NCBI GenBank assembly: GCA_038373885.1
Contig: JAWZYV010012339.1
Location: forward strand, 124,001-188,000
From: Cheiracanthium punctorium
Taxonomy: Eukaryota > Arthropoda > Arachnida > Araneae > Cheiracanthiidae
Direction: 5' to 3'
Length of the DNA stretch: 64,000 nucleotides
Shown: piece by piece, positions 41,449 to 53,433 of the stretch
Layout: every line of letters begins with the position of its first letter
Position numbering within the stretch: position 1 is the first letter of the stretch
Translations under genes and position numbers: made by a program
The notes under the pieces: model-generated
What the model saw: the letters and a program-made list of their open reading frames with translations, nothing else
What the model was told of the DNA's origin: nothing
The model's database searches: none

Positions 41449-42223
41449 CAGTAGACACCGGTTATAAACGTACTCTCTCGGGACCTCAAAAAGTAGTACT
41501 TTGTAGCCGAAGTACGTTATAAGCAATACCGGCAGTAAGATTCAATGTTACACAAAAAAAGAAAGTGGGCTCATAATTTCACTGTAATGTGTGTTTTAAA
41601 CAGGTGTGATTTTTTTTAAATTTAAATTAAATAAAAACAGAACATTTTTTATTGAGATAAATAATCTCTAATTTTCTTTTGTTTTAAATCAGCAGATGCT
41701 ACTTTAAAAATACCGTTTTTGATATCCATAATAGACTTTTGTAGAGTCTCCGCATCATCACTTCGGCATTCAAAAAATCGTAATAATGTTTTAGCAGCAT
41801 GTAATGCGTGGGGTATGCTTGGTACTTCACTATCATCAGGATCATTATAGTAGTCCTTTTCAGAAGGCATTTATATTGATGAATAACAAAGAGAAAACAT
41901 GTCTTGTTCTTGGCCTTGCCTAGCAGGGGAAAAAGATAAACACAATTCATCTCACTAGAGATTCTAAAACTGACAACGAGTGTTTGTGAACGTACTGAAA
42001 TTTCCGAGAAAAAGGAAATAAAATGCTTAAGAAAAGCAAGATTTTATTTTTGGCTTTGGTATAAAATGTACGTTATAGCCGAAGTACGTACTTTTGTTAA
42101 GTATGTTTTAACCGAAGTTAAACAATATAAATATAGGACTTCAATCGGGACCTAGCTTCTAGGTACGTTATAACCGATAGTACGTTAGATCCCTGGTCCG
42201 TTATAACCGGTTATTTCGCACTG
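41449..42223 (-). mobile_element. pogo/Tigger-type element, internal deletion derivative
   Basis: Left CAGTAGACACCGGTTATAAA, then CGTACTCTCTCGGGACCT. The right complement is CAGTGCGAAATAACCGGTTA, then TAACGGACC. TA flanks both sides (41447-41448, 42224-42225). Repeated CCGAAGTACGTTATA-like phrases line both arms. It keeps the last part of the transposase on the minus strand. It is 775 bp compared with about 2.5 kb for complete relatives (family knowledge). Confidence 0.8.
41649..41870 (-). pseudogene. pogo/Tigger (jerky/CENP-B-like) transposase, C-terminal fragment
   Basis: A 73-residue frame contains an acidic patch (YYNDPDDSEVPSIPHA), a helix with AAKTLLRFFECRSDDAETL, and a terminal KQKKIRDYLSQ. 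This is the acidic linker, L-L-R-F-F-E helix and K-Q-x-K-I-x-D-(Y/F) tail seen at the end of pogo/Tigger transposases. DNA-binding and catalytic domains are deleted. It lies within the terminal repeats at 41449-42223. Confidence 0.65.
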
Positions 42224-43465
42224 TATGTACATGATACTTAAATAACCCAAGAATTTCATAGTAACAGTGGCTTGGGTCGAAGTGGGCATATAACGCTCCC
42301 TTCTACGCCCCTCATGGCCAAGCATGCCTTTCTTTTTAAGATAATACGTGTTAATTAAAATGTTTAATTTCTATTAGCAACCCTTTCTTTAAAAAATTAG
42401 GAAATCCCGAAAGAAGACAGTGCTTTAAAGTGGTACTTGTAAGAAACCATACAACTTTTCATTCGTTTTTAAATAGGGTGTCAATGATTTACATCAGCAG
42501 ATTTAAATCGGTGATTTTAATCTTGATTTAAATAATTTGATTTAAATCAGGGATGTACAACCTACGCCCAGTGGTGGCGCTAGACTTTCCCCGACGGGGG
42601 GTCATAACTCCCCGACGAGGGGGCACAAATACACATGTACATATGCTAAGTGGCGTATCCAAGAGGGGGCTTTGACCTCCCTCTTTTATGACATTTTTGT
42701 CCCCAAGTATGATATGGAAATTTGCAACTATTTGCACCACTTGAAAATATTTTACTTTCGAAAGTGATTTTTTCACAATAAATCATTTTCTAAACTAAAA
42801 TATCCAGGATCCAGATAAGTTTAGAGGAGATGGAGGATATATAATGTTTTGTTTTGTGAAATATTTCCAGAAATCGGATCGACATACATTATCGGACACC
42901 CAGGCCCCGGATATTTTCAAAAACCACTGCACAATCTTTCCTGGTAGATTATTATTTAAACTGACCCTAATTAACGTATCTCAAAATCCTTTTACATTAC
43001 ACAAATATTTCCCCAAGGCCTCAGCAAGCAAAAAATTTCGGTGGGTGGAAGGGATCTGTAGTGCTAAAATTAAATTAACTGATCTCTAGAATCAACGCAA
43101 ATAAACTGATAATGCATTTACTGAAATTTTGGAGGGGGGGGTCAAACCCACATGATCCTCCCCCCTGGTAACGGCCTTGCACGTTTCTGTAAAATCTCGA
43201 AAGCTACTTTTAAGAGTTCTTCAGGTTAACGCTTAAAATATTTCATATGAATGAAATTCTTTGAAAAAAGTTCAGCGAAGAAAGTTCTACGCATTTTTTT
43301 TTTCCCTCGCAGAAAAAATATCAGAAACAAAAGTTTTTTGTGCAAGAATATTGCTGTAAATTCACTGAAAATTTATTTTATAAATTAAGCATGACTAAAT
43401 TTGCACGCTTTTACACAAATTGCAGTTATTTTTATAAAATTAAGAGATATATGTAAATTTAATTA
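42224..43465. other. Unassigned, with repeat fragments
   Basis: At 42480-42550 GATTTAAATC-type units recur (GATTTAAATCGGTGATTTTA then ATCTTGATTTAAAT), typical of a transposon terminus but without a partner. At 42568-42700 fragments CAGTGGTGGCGCTAGA and TAAGTGGCGTATCCAAGAGG resemble hAT-type MITE ends. No gene is seen. Confidence 0.35.
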
Positions 43466-43843
43466 CAGCTTAACTTCGATATCTCGAACATCGAAATTCT
43501 TGATATCTCATTAAATGTGTTTTCCCTTACAAATTGAATTCCACCCCACCAGTGGCATAGCGCTAGCTCTTTGAACTGAGAGACGGAAGGAACCTGATTC
43601 GGCACTAGGTCGCGTCCGCCGACCTAACCGTTCGGAGTTTTCCGTGGTTTTTTCCCGAAACTTTGCATAAATACGCGTTAGGACCTCTTAGAAAGTCCCC
43701 CACGGAGGGCAAACCCACTCCCGGCATAGATCCCTAGCGTAGATAATTGGCCGTAATCTACATTTCCATTTACAAACTGATTCCCTTTAATTTCAACTTG
43801 TTATCTCAAAAAGTCTAGTGTTTCTGGCTAACATGTTTTACTG
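43466..43843. mobile_element. pogo-like MITE split by a SINE
   Basis: CAGCTTAACTTCGATATCTC at the left and the complement CAGTAAAACATGTTAGCC at the right, with TA at both edges (43464-43465, 43844-43845). It contains GATATCTC-type repeats as in pogo/Tigger MITEs. Without the SINE at 43543-43769 it would be about 140 bp. Confidence 0.55.
43543..43769 (+). repeat. SINE subfamily 1 with TSD
   Basis: Head GTGGCATAGCGCTAGC (degraded box A) and AGGTCGCGTCCGCCGACCTA; body CCGTTCGGAGTTTTCCGTGG, then AAACTTTGCATAAATACGCG, TTAGGACCTCTTAGAAAGTC and the end AGATAATTGGCCGTAATCTA. Near-matching flanks TTACAAATTGAATTCC and TTACAAACTGATTCC (43527-43542, 43770-43784) are an aged TSD. Confidence 0.75.
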
Positions 43844-43849
43844 TAAAAA

Positions 43850-46685
43850 TATTAATCGAATCGTTAATTTATGTAATATTAATATTTTAAATCACAATAA
43901 AGTGAGAAATATGCAACTGAAATGTTTATAGGTAGAACCACTTTACAACAAAAATTTTCTTTTGAGAAAAATGATTTTGAAGGCGCGCAGTAAAGTGGCA
44001 TACCGAAACTTTAGTGCTTGTTTCTACAGCTTTAAAATGATTCTACTTCAATAATAATTCATGTGGTGATAGTACTTATTGAAAGCTAAGAGATGGCACC
44101 GTATCTCAATTTCGAAAAGAATTGTTGTGAAATGTACCCCTGGGAACTTCAGTTAATAATAATAATAATAATAATAATAAATTATAAAAATCTCCGAAAG
44201 AGAACGTAAATATATGGGCTATTAAATATTTTTATAAAGTCAAGCACTCATGAAGAAAATTAACCACTTTCTTTTAAAATCTAAAATAAAATAAAATAAA
44301 ATATCGCCAGAAAAATATAATCGGACAGCTTATAATTTGCCAAGACACACAAAAAAATAATTATTTTTAGCGAAACTAACCTTGATAAAAATTTACTTTT
44401 TTGTAATACTCCAAGATAGTTTTGAACGAGGTTTCCACAAACGTGATGAATAATTTTATAAAGTAAGCTCATTTACTAATAATTCATAGTGAAAGTGTCA
44501 CTTTTAAAATTTCAACATTAACGAAAAAGAGTTTAATTAATAAGGCGAATAACAAGCATAATATTAATCTGATTAAAAGTTTTAGAGTTGAATTCTGATT
44601 CATATAATTCTGTAACTCAAAAATCAGTTTAGAACACATACTATTAGTTTATTTTAATAGTTTATATTAATGCTGGTGCCATCCATGGATTCAATAGCGA
44701 TTTGTATAAAGATTCAAAATAAGGGAAGTTGCGGTGGCTTACGATACGCCACTGTATATAACATACAAATCTACACGCAAATATAAAACTTTTATTGTAT
44801 TTATTTTATTTACTTATTTTACAGGATAAAAGGGAAAATTTCGGAAGACGATATAGACGCTGTATACCATAATTTTTATTTACTTTGCAGTAAAATAACT
44901 GAATTAAAATTCACAAAAGTTAGTTATTTTTTCCACAACGATATAAAAATTAAATTGTCAGTCAAGATTAATCAGTTTTCTTTAACTTATATTCCGTTTT
45001 TAGATCTATCCACAGCCATCTTCATACTGGACTGGAGAGGGCTTTGGTCTATCAGAGGAGCTGATTATTATTATTATTTAATTTTTTTTAAATTAACTTT
45101 TCTTTTTTTACCCCAAGCAAAATGTAATAAATTCTAATTCCCTTGCAGTTGTTAATCTTCTTGGTGTGCATAGCTATGAACTCTCAGCTAAACAGGGCCG
45201 GTTAATCCAGTTAGATTTCTCTATATAGTGCAAATTCACACTCGTTATATATGTATAAAGTATGTTACCAAATAAACAAACTATGTATTTGACTAATTCT
45301 TAAATTACAAAAAAAAAAAAAATAAATAAATAAATAAATAAAATAAAAACAAATCTTACTGCTAAATTTTTATAAAATTAAAGATTAAATCGTGCATATT
45401 GTGTTCGATTGAATCTATTTATAAATAAAAAGTATATTTAGAATTTATTCAAATTTGCCATCTAAGAAACAGAAAAGTACTATTTTTTTTTTTATTCGGA
45501 AGAAGTTAAAAGTTAAATTATCTAATTAACCACTTAGTTATAAAAATATCTTCTTACTTTCTCAACAGTTATAAGAGTTCAAGTAAGGATTACTGTGATA
45601 AAATAATTTTAAAGACATAGAATACTTTGCATAACACTCTAACTTATAAATAAATAAAATACGACCAGTTTAAAATATTTCTAATTAAAATGAAAAGTTT
45701 TAGTTAAAGCGTTTAATTATTCATAGGTTTATACATATTTTGAATGCCAGAGATGAATAACTGTAAAATAATTTTATAAATATTTTGTCATGCCAAATTT
45801 TTACACAATTAAATATACATTTTATAAAGTTTCCGTAGTAAACAAAATCCGAAATTTCTTATCGCACGAGTCGTAAATCGCTTTTAAAAATATCAATTAA
45901 GACTTATAAATTTTGAAGCTCTATGAATAAAAGTAATACAATGGGAAATTTTATTTTACATTTATGACACAAAAGCTTTTGACTCGTGAATTAAAATACT
46001 GTTAATTTACATACAATTACATTAAATCTGTGTTTAATTTAAATTTGCATTAATGCAATTTGAAAGTTTATAAAGACATACCTTTCGTCCTCACTCCAAT
46101 TACTAAATCGTATTTGATAAATATACCAAACAATTCGAAATTGCAACAAAAGAATATATTTTTAAAATGTATAATCCTGTCCTGTAATTTAACGGGAATG
46201 ACATATAATGGGGTGAACAACATGTTACTTATCAATGGTTTAAAAGCAAGAGCACATTTAAAAGTACTCATAGTGTTTAAAAGACCAATTAGGAGAAAAT
46301 TTAGATTAATTCATAGAGTACTCAGACAGTTAATATAACTTAAAATACAATAATGTTGTAAAACATTTCATAGAATCAAAATGTGAGGTCAAAAAGTCCG
46401 ACTTCTACTACAGCTTCAAGTCAAAAAGTTATGACTCTGGGTCCGCAGCTATGATTAAACGTGCACTCCAAACCATTACGAGCATCCATGTCTAAGGACA
46501 TTTAATGATATATATGTATCATTAAAATGCTGTTAATAAATAAACTTTAAAGTAGTATTTTAAAATTTCTGAGACAGAACAAGTGACTCAGTTTTTGAAA
46601 TATGTGCCTTATTTAAAAATTATTTTTATTTTTAAATAACGCAGAATGTGTTCATTCAAAATTTGTGCTCAAACTAGTTTCAATT
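43850..46685. other. Unassigned AT-rich interval
   Basis: (AAT)n at about 44157-44180 and A-rich/(AAAT)n at about 45310-45350. ACGATACGCCACTG at 44739 resembles a hAT-type end. Open frames are AT-driven. No gene is supported. Confidence 0.3.
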
Positions 46686-46689
46686 CTTT

Positions 46690-46880
46690 TTTATAAGGGG
46701 GGGGGTGAGGGGCAAGTGTGGTTTTAGGGCGAGGGAACAGGGGGCGCGAATTCCTCGAGAGGAAAATATTTACACTAGTAAAAATACGCTTCAAATAAAA
46801 TTGCATGTTCATGCAATTCTGAATTGGTATTCAAGCTTTGCACCCTTCCTGAAAAATATTTCTGGATCCGCCCTTGGGCA
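46690..46880. repeat. Relative of the 23432 hAT-type MITE
   Basis: Shares TTTACACTAG, GGGGGCGCGAATTCC-like and GGATCCGCCCTTGG phrases with 23432-23599. The left terminus is obscured by a G-run, so no TSD can be given. Confidence 0.5.
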
Positions 46881-47036
46881 TAGTATATTTGTACAAATAC
46901 ATGACAAAAAGCAAGTGCTTAGAAGATATAATTCAATGCTTTAGAGAAATAAACTGACCATATTTTAAATAATAACATTAAAGCTTTTAAACACATTTAA
47001 AATATAATATATGAATGTAATTTACATATAACTCAC

Positions 47037-47209
47037 TTGAAGTTTGTGGATCTGTTGAACTTGAAGGGTTTTCTTTCTCTAATTCCGTAGATAAACATAC
47101 ATTCGAAGAGCAAGAATAAATATCCCAAGAATTCTTTCTCTTAATTCCATTTGGTAACTGAACAGGCCCCATTCGATTTTGTTTATGAAGATCTGAATGC
47201 TTAGTTATC
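47037..47209 (-). CDS. Candidate coding exon, unknown product
   Basis: A minus frame reads KHSDLHKQNRMGPVQLPNGI, then KRKNSWDIYSCSSNVCLSTE and a serine-rich end QTSS, and stops at a good 5' splice site (CAA then GTGAGT, 47036-47031). It reads polar and non-repetitive, unlike the AT-driven frames around it. Against it, the upstream CAG is preceded by a run of A on this strand, not a pyrimidine tract, and no companion exons were found. An ATG lies at 47172. It could be the edge of a real gene or chance. Confidence 0.2.
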
Positions 47210-47239
47210 CTGTTTTTTTTTTTTTTTTTTTTTTACATA

Positions 47240-48515
47240 ATCATTATCAAAAATATCCCGAGATAAAGCACACTGTACTTTATATCTTGTGCTTTTGGCA
47301 CCACCGATGTTTTTTTTAGGAAACATAAAGCCAAAAGTGAAATTAAACTTTTATACACTTCACAATGATATGCTATGCTGCCGTAACAAGAAAAAAAAAC
47401 GCCCACTATTCTAAACTCTGTCTAACTCACTGGCACAATGCACAATAACAAGTATTGGAAAAGTGATGTACTATGGGTTTGCGAAGAAAAAATAAAAATA
47501 CACGGGATATTTCGACGAACCATTTCTTTCTCATCATTCTGCAATTGAGGACCAATAAAAGTACAAAAACCGTATTTCTGGAAAAAAGAACATCCCCCAT
47601 TTGCTTGTGTAAGAAAACCATACTTCCCTTCCCTCGAAATTTTTTATCTACCCGACTGGTCTAATTAACGGTCACTGTCTCCCCCCATCCCGACCACCCA
47701 CACCCATATTGTACTTTTCTACGGTGTCGGCGACAAAATGCACAATCGTTTAAGCAATTAAAAGAGCCTCGAATAGAAAGTGGTCGCACATGTGGTCTCA
47801 TAAATTTGTCGTTTGAAGAATAGACTGGCACTTTTGTTACCTTAAGATTGATGTCTTGCTGCAAATCCAGTTAAATGCCTCCTGAGAGTGGGATCACAGA
47901 TTTCAAGTATACACTATTCGAATTTGAAGTCTCCCCCGCCGTCGTCAACACATCACAGTATTGGAAGATGCAGGAAGTGGCTGTTTCTCGACATGAAAAG
48001 GATCGCAGAGATAAGAGATGAATGAAAACGGAAAGTACTTTTAGCCATTATTCAGAAGTTCTGAGGAATATACCCCCCCCTTCCAGAAATGTAAACATAT
48101 CCACTTCAATCTCCAATACTCATTCGTCTTTCATGTGTATTTAAAAATTACAAAATTAACTTTTTTTAAATCGCAAAATCAAAATTAAAACTCAGCTAAA
48201 ATATAGATTTCTTCTTATGAAAATTCCCCGACGAATTAATCAAATAGCCCCGATGGGGGGTCACAAGTTCCCCGGACCCCCCATTGGAGCCACCTCTGCC
48301 TACGCCCTACGGGCTATTACTAGCTCATGACACCCTTTTCCATTCATCTGCCAATCCAGTTGCATGCTGAAAAACACAACAGAATCCATCAATTCAATTT
48401 TTAGGAAAGGGAATTAATTGTGAAAATGTAATTCTTTCAGATTTGTTTTTAATGGACATAAATATGGCAGCAGAAAATTTCAGTTATAATTAATAGACTT
48501 TTATGAATATGTGCC
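47240..48515. other. Unassigned interval
   Basis: A poly-T tract at about 47213-47234 sits at its left edge. Short frames on both strands show no known motif. CCCCGATGGGGGGTCACAAG at 48250 is a fragment of the hAT-type G-run/C-run repeats. Confidence 0.3.
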
Positions 48516-48650
48516 ATCCAGGGGTTAGGGGGTTAGGGGGGTCATAACCCCCCCATGAGAAATTTTACCCATACAAAATGTATATTCTTCACTGCAATAT
48601 TACACACATGTATACATATATATGAGTTGTAGTAGTCGTAACCCCCCCCT
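48515..48650. repeat. Truncated copy of the CAGGGGCGTAGCCA hAT family
   Basis: GGGGGGTCATAACCCCCCCA, CCATACAAAATGTATATTCT and GAGTTGTAGTAGTCGTAACC match the inner unit of 59422-59690. Terminal repeats are missing. It joins directly to repeat R at 48655. Confidence 0.6.
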
Positions 48651-48654
48651 TTTT

Positions 48655-48840
48655 ACACACACACACAAAGATAAACTTCCGTTACAAACGTTGCCCGGGT
48701 GTATTAAGTGTCAAGGAATAACATGCCTAAAAATTATTGTCTGCTTCGCTCCCCACCGTTGCAAAGCACGAGTGCAGCGATTTTCCTCTTGTGTCTTGTC
48801 CTCTTGTGATCTAAGAAAAACCTGTACACGCGACGAATGT
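48655..48840 (+). repeat. Dispersed repeat R, copy 2
   Basis: Similar to 3825-3995 (TTACACACACACACAAAGAT, then AAACTTCCGTTACAAACG, TTGCCCGGGTGTATTAAGTG and GAGTGCAGCGATTTTCCTCT). It is non-coding and unclassified. Confidence 0.5.
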
Positions 48841-48849
48841 GCACGTTAA

Positions 48850-49235
48850 ATTTGTAGGGCCGGTTCTGGATTACCAATTCTGTGTGTTGTTCAACAGAAC
48901 AACCAAATGAAATAATTGACAAATTATAATGAATTAAGTAATGTAAAGAGTTTAATTATCTCTTTAATTGATTGTTTACAAGAAGTGCTTGCTTATGTAA
49001 AAATCAAAAAGATATTCTGTTAATGCTTAATCTACAACAGAACATGTATTATCTGAATGAATTTTTTACACTGTAATATTCTGTTGTATTTTGATGTCAG
49101 TAGAAATAATTATAACAAAACTATAGTTCAGGAGAGGTTTTTTTTTAACTCTATTAATTTGTAATTTTTAACACATCAATGGTGAGATCCACTAATTTTT
49201 TTTTCGCGGGTGTGTGTGTGTGTGAGGGGAGTTAT

Positions 49236-49276
<41 letters not shown>

Positions 49277-50768
49277 GGATAAAAAATATAATGATGACTT
49301 ATCTGGAAGCATTTAAAATATATTAAAATGAATAAAATAAAATGCATAAAATATTTAAAAATCGTTTAGTGATACACATCACTAAAAATAAAATAATTTT
49401 CAAATTTACTTTTCAGCTAAGCCGAAATAATATTAGAAAAAATAAAAATACATTTAAAGATTAGTTTTTTTAATCAAAAATTTATCTTTACTTGTCATGT
49501 TACTGTGAAAGTGAATAAAGCGAGAATGTGAGACAAATTATATATGAGGTGATTTAAGTCATTAAAAACTGACCGGGGATTAAACTAAACTAAAAAAAAG
49601 TAGTTTTATTGTCGGTGTTTACTTTTTAAAGTTCATACTGTAAAATTAGCCTATGGAGTTCAATTTTTTTTTCAAGCCTACAAGTTCTATCACTACGAAA
49701 TATTAATATAGAGGACCATTGTTTATAAACTATAACGTTTTTCAAGAGACCGTTACTAAAAACATTTTAAAAATTGAGGGTTTTTTTCTTCTTTTTTGAA
49801 GATTTTGAAATTTACTAAAGTTATAATGCATAGTAAAAGCTCAAGCCTGTCTAAAGCGGATCTTTAACTACGCGGAAACTTGTTCTTTAATCAAATATTT
49901 CTTGGTCCTCTGAATACTTACTCTAGGATATAAACAGTTGAGGATTCAGAAATTTTTTTAGAAGGGACTAATTTAAAAAAAAAAAGAAAAAAAAAACTTT
50001 TGTGACGATATGCAATAAAACAAAATATCACTTTAAAGTATTGTAATTTGTTTTGGGAGGGGTGAATTTAGAATAAAAGGTTATTTTCCCTATGCAAAAT
50101 GCACATTAAAGTAAAATGCTACCCTTTAGAAATGTCTTTGGAAAGGGGGAGGAGGGGCGCTCAAGCGTCTTAGCCCTTTCCCTGTATGCAACACTGGATA
50201 TAACTTTTGTTTAATGGAAAACTGCGTCAATGGAAGAACATTTATTTCCGTTTAAGACAAAATTTTATTATTATACAGTAAAACCTAATAAATTTCAACC
50301 GAATCCTTTTCACTAATTCGATTGATATTATTTTAAAATACAAGTTAGATTAATTTATTTGAGTAATTACTCCTAGAAAAACATGTAAATGAATTTACTT
50401 GCGAAAATAATTTTATATCATTACAACATTATGGAATGGAATGAGTGAAAGAAAGAAAGAAAGAATATCTACATGAGGGTTTTATTTTTTAAAGTCTTAT
50501 GAATGTTTGATAAACTAATATTTATTTGACTTCGACGCAAAGCTCTATTTGTAGCAAACGGAATCTCATTTTGAAACAAATTGGAATCTCCAAAAAGAAA
50601 TAGGAGATGGGATATTTTCTTGGGAAAGCGAAACACGTACAAAGCAGACAATGAGTCTTTTTTCCAGTGCTTCTGGTCAACCGTCACCTTTACCCCAGAA
50701 TTGACCCTCACTTCCCTTCTTTGTCCCCCTTCCCCGGTTTCCCTTTCCTCCAGCATAAGGGACCATCT

Positions 50769-50801
<33 letters not shown>

Positions 50802-51170
50802 GTCCAAGCAGCAATTAGAGTGGAAGAATTTGCGGAAGAAGGTGGGGAAACGGTATTTGACAGTTTGGCGCATTTGGCGGAATGCTGTGTGAGGTATAAC
50901 CAATCTGATTCCTTCTTATCAAGTTTGTACCTCGCTCGCAACGCGAGCGATTTATTGCTTCACTTTGGCGAGAAGAATTTCCAGGCGGTCGGGCTCCCCC
51001 CTCCCCCGAGAAACAAGCGCTGAACGAAGACTTTAAAAGGCAAATTTGGTTTGCGTGCTTTGAAATTTGTGAAGTATTTTTTACATTACATAAAATAACG
51101 ATAAATATTGGTAAACAAGTTGAAAAGCGCGGGGCCTAAGGCGTACGCCTATTACGCCTTATGGGAAATC
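48850..51170. other. Unassigned interval with homopolymers
   Basis: Poly-A of about 37 bp at 49237-49275 and poly-T at about 50776-50801 in an AT-rich background. TACAGTAAAACCTAATAAAT at 50275 resembles a pogo-like terminus without a partner. The hairpin TCGCTCGCAACGCGAGCGA lies near 50934-50952. A plus frame ending at 51023 reads AIRVEEFAEEGGETVFDSLA after the poly-T, but I recognise no domain. Confidence 0.3.
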
Positions 51171-51174
51171 CGCC

Positions 51175-51265
51175 ACTGTGAATACGTGTTAGAACCTCTG
51201 AAAAAAAATCCTCCAACCAAGGCAACCGCTGCAGAATACAGATGCCTCTAGTATAGGCTTGCCAC
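51175..51265 (+). repeat. SINE subfamily 2, 3' fragment
   Basis: GTGAATACGTGTTAGAACCT, then CTCCAACCAAGGCAACCGCT and CCTCTAGTATAGGCTTGCCA match the last third of subfamily 2. Confidence 0.6.
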
Positions 51266-51298
51266 ATAACATCACACACCACATAACTCCAATTTCTG

Positions 51299-51534
51299 GA
51301 AGCCCGACGATGGCTGAGCGCATAGCGCTCGCAACTGGGAGAAGAAAAGTGCCTGGTTCAAACTCAGGTCGCGCTGTCTATCTAGCCGTTCGGAGTCTTA
51401 CGCAGTTTTCTCCGAAACTTTTCATAATTACGGATTAAGACCCCTTAGAAAAACCCCCACGTAGGGCACCCCGTACTCGGCCTAGATCCCTCATGTAGAT
51501 AATTGTTGGTATTACCAAAATAAAATAAAATCAA
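51299..51534 (+). repeat. SINE subfamily 1, best copy
   Basis: A tRNA-like head with box A TGGCTGAGCGCAT (51311) and box B GGTTCAAACTC (about 51355) at proper spacing. The body is CCGTTCGGAGTCTTACGC, TTTTCTCCGAAAC, GACCCCTTAGAAAAACCCCC, GATCCCTCATGTAGATAATT. The tail is A-rich (AAAATAAAATAAAA). A 10-bp near-perfect TSD CCAATT(T/A)CTG lies at 51289-51298 and 51535-51544. This copy defines the family and would be transcribed by RNA polymerase III if active. Confidence 0.85.
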
Positions 51535-51544
51535 CCAATTACTG

Positions 51545-51889
51545 CAGAGCTGTTATTCTGGCAGAAAAATTTGGAATGCAAAATTTTCAGGCTTCGGCTG
51601 GTTAGCTAGAAAAATTCATAAAACGGAAGCAGACGCATTTCACATTTGAGAAAATCTGGAAGAAAGAATAACGGGAAGGCGAAAAATGAAACAACTGACT
51701 CATTTCGATTTTCTTGAAACCTAATTTTATTGTATTGCTTGTTTTTACTACCTTTTTTTAAGGTAACTTAAAATAATTTTTTGTGGACAATATAATGATA
51801 ATAAAAGTAACATCTTTAAACGCACCAATATATCAAGAAAAATATTCACAGTCCTAAGAATGTAAAGTGTAAAGGGTTGGTGTTGGTAC
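51545..51889. other. Unassigned interval
   Basis: AT-rich, no gene or repeat recognised. Confidence 0.3.
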
Positions 51890-52075
51890 TGTAGGATTAC
51901 GGCCAATTATCTTGCACATGGAATCTAAGCCGATGGATGGGGTGCACTCCGTGGGGGTCTTTCTAAGGGGTTCTAACCCTTATTTACTCTAAGTTTCGGA
52001 GGAAAGCACGGAAAACTCCGAACAGATAGGTCGGCGGACGCGAACTGGTTTTGAACCGGGCACCTTCCAAAGTAA
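51890..52075 (-). repeat. SINE subfamily 1
   Basis: Complement contains GGTTCAAAACCAG, CGCGTCCGCCGACCTA-like, GGAGTTTTCCGTG, ACTTAGAGTAAATAAGGG and the 3' end GATAATTGGCCGTAATCC. The box A portion is truncated at about 52075. Confidence 0.75.
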
Positions 52076-52370
52076 AAAGGGAAATGTTATTCTTTTACAA
52101 ATTCTGTTTATGGAAGATATCTATTTAAGGACGATTTTTCACATTTTCACGGTTCCTTGAAAGTCGTTAAACAGAGAGCCAACTATATATATATATTTAT
52201 ACATATACCAAGAATATTTACACCAATACTTATTGAATCCTTGTGGACTAAACATTATTTCTCTATTTACAAAAATGATAAAGTTTTTATTTTTAAACAG
52301 AAGGAGGGGCAAATTTTATTGACTCGCTTTCGCCACAGTAGCTGAAGCACTGTTCCCAGTTTTATTTGTA

Positions 52371-52545
52371 CAGTGGAACCTGTCTAATGGGACTATCCTT
52401 GGGAAGAACAAAACTGGTCACCTCATAAAGAGGGTCACCTTACAAAGGTGGTAAAGTGTGATGGTTGTAAAGCGAAATTGCATTAAAGTTGTCACTATAG
52501 ACAGACGATCTCTTGACCAAGGTGGTCACTTAGCAGGTTCCACCG
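52371..52545. mobile_element. pogo/Tigger-type MITE, 175 bp
   Basis: CAGTGGAACCTGTCTAATGG at the left and the complement CGGTGGAACCTGCTAAGTGA at the right, TA on both sides (52369-52370, 52546-52547). Inner GGTCACCT / AAGTGACC-type phrases face each other. It is non-coding. Confidence 0.8.
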
Positions 52546-52559
52546 TATTTGAATGGACG

Positions 52560-53433
52560 ACGGCACACTGATACGTGGAGGGGGAAATCTTCCGTTGCTC
52601 TCTCCACTTTATAGGGGACGGAGTTTGCGGTTTAGTGCAGAAATGTTTTATCGGTAAACCCCGAATTTCCATTAAGAAGTCGTAAAATTCGCGACGAGAA
52701 TGCCCTCTTACCCACTACAGTCACGTTAGACGCAGCGGCAATTAGCATCGGCCTTAAGTGATGCTGAAGCATAGACGAACAATCCAACCCTCCACAATTT
52801 GTACAGCTTTCATTCTTTCAACTGTTCTCATACGTTGTCCACACCACCCAGACGTATGGGTACAAATCCTCATTATAAAAGTGAAACATATTCTAAGATA
52901 TCAGACAAAGCGAGTACCTGGCAATGTATAGCTGGTCTGGTTTTAAAAAAGCTCGAATTGTAAATAGCAGGTAATAGTGATAATAGTTGTAAATAGCAAT
53001 TGTGGTTGGTTTACTACAGCCCTCACAGAAAAGGATGGGAATTACTTAATCTGGAAAATTTAATGCCATCCTAAAATGCGAAAATGCATGCTGTGAACAT
53101 TTTATATTGTACGGTGGCTGTGAAATGGGTTCAACAATGCATTCAGCAATTATAGTCTGTACACACTAAAATCCCAGGTAGCACAAAGATATTGACAAAT
53201 GTCCACCGATATCGGGCAATATTTTGAAAGTCTCTGAATGTCATACATTGAATTTACGACATCTGCCGATATTGGCAGATATTAATTAAAAGTAATCCTT
53301 TTTAAAAACATTTAAGAGAATTTCTTCAATTATTTTATAACCTTATCATTCAGAAATAACATCCTAATGTTTTTTTTTTTTTTCATTTAATCCAATTTTT
53401 TAGCGATATACTCATTTCAATATACTATTTTAA
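52560..53433. other. Unassigned, with CCCAGGTAGCACA repeat start
   Basis: CCCAGGTAGCACAAAGATAT at about 53174 begins a stretch of imperfect CCGATAT / GATATTGGCAGATATT phrases leading to the minisatellite. CCCAG-type starts like this are common repeat termini in arthropods. No right-hand partner was found. Confidence 0.35.

Noticed and set aside
50667..51023. 118-codon plus-strand frame.
   Set aside because: It crosses a poly-T tract (poly-Phe) and shows no known domain. The part after the tract is noted as unassigned and not called as a gene.
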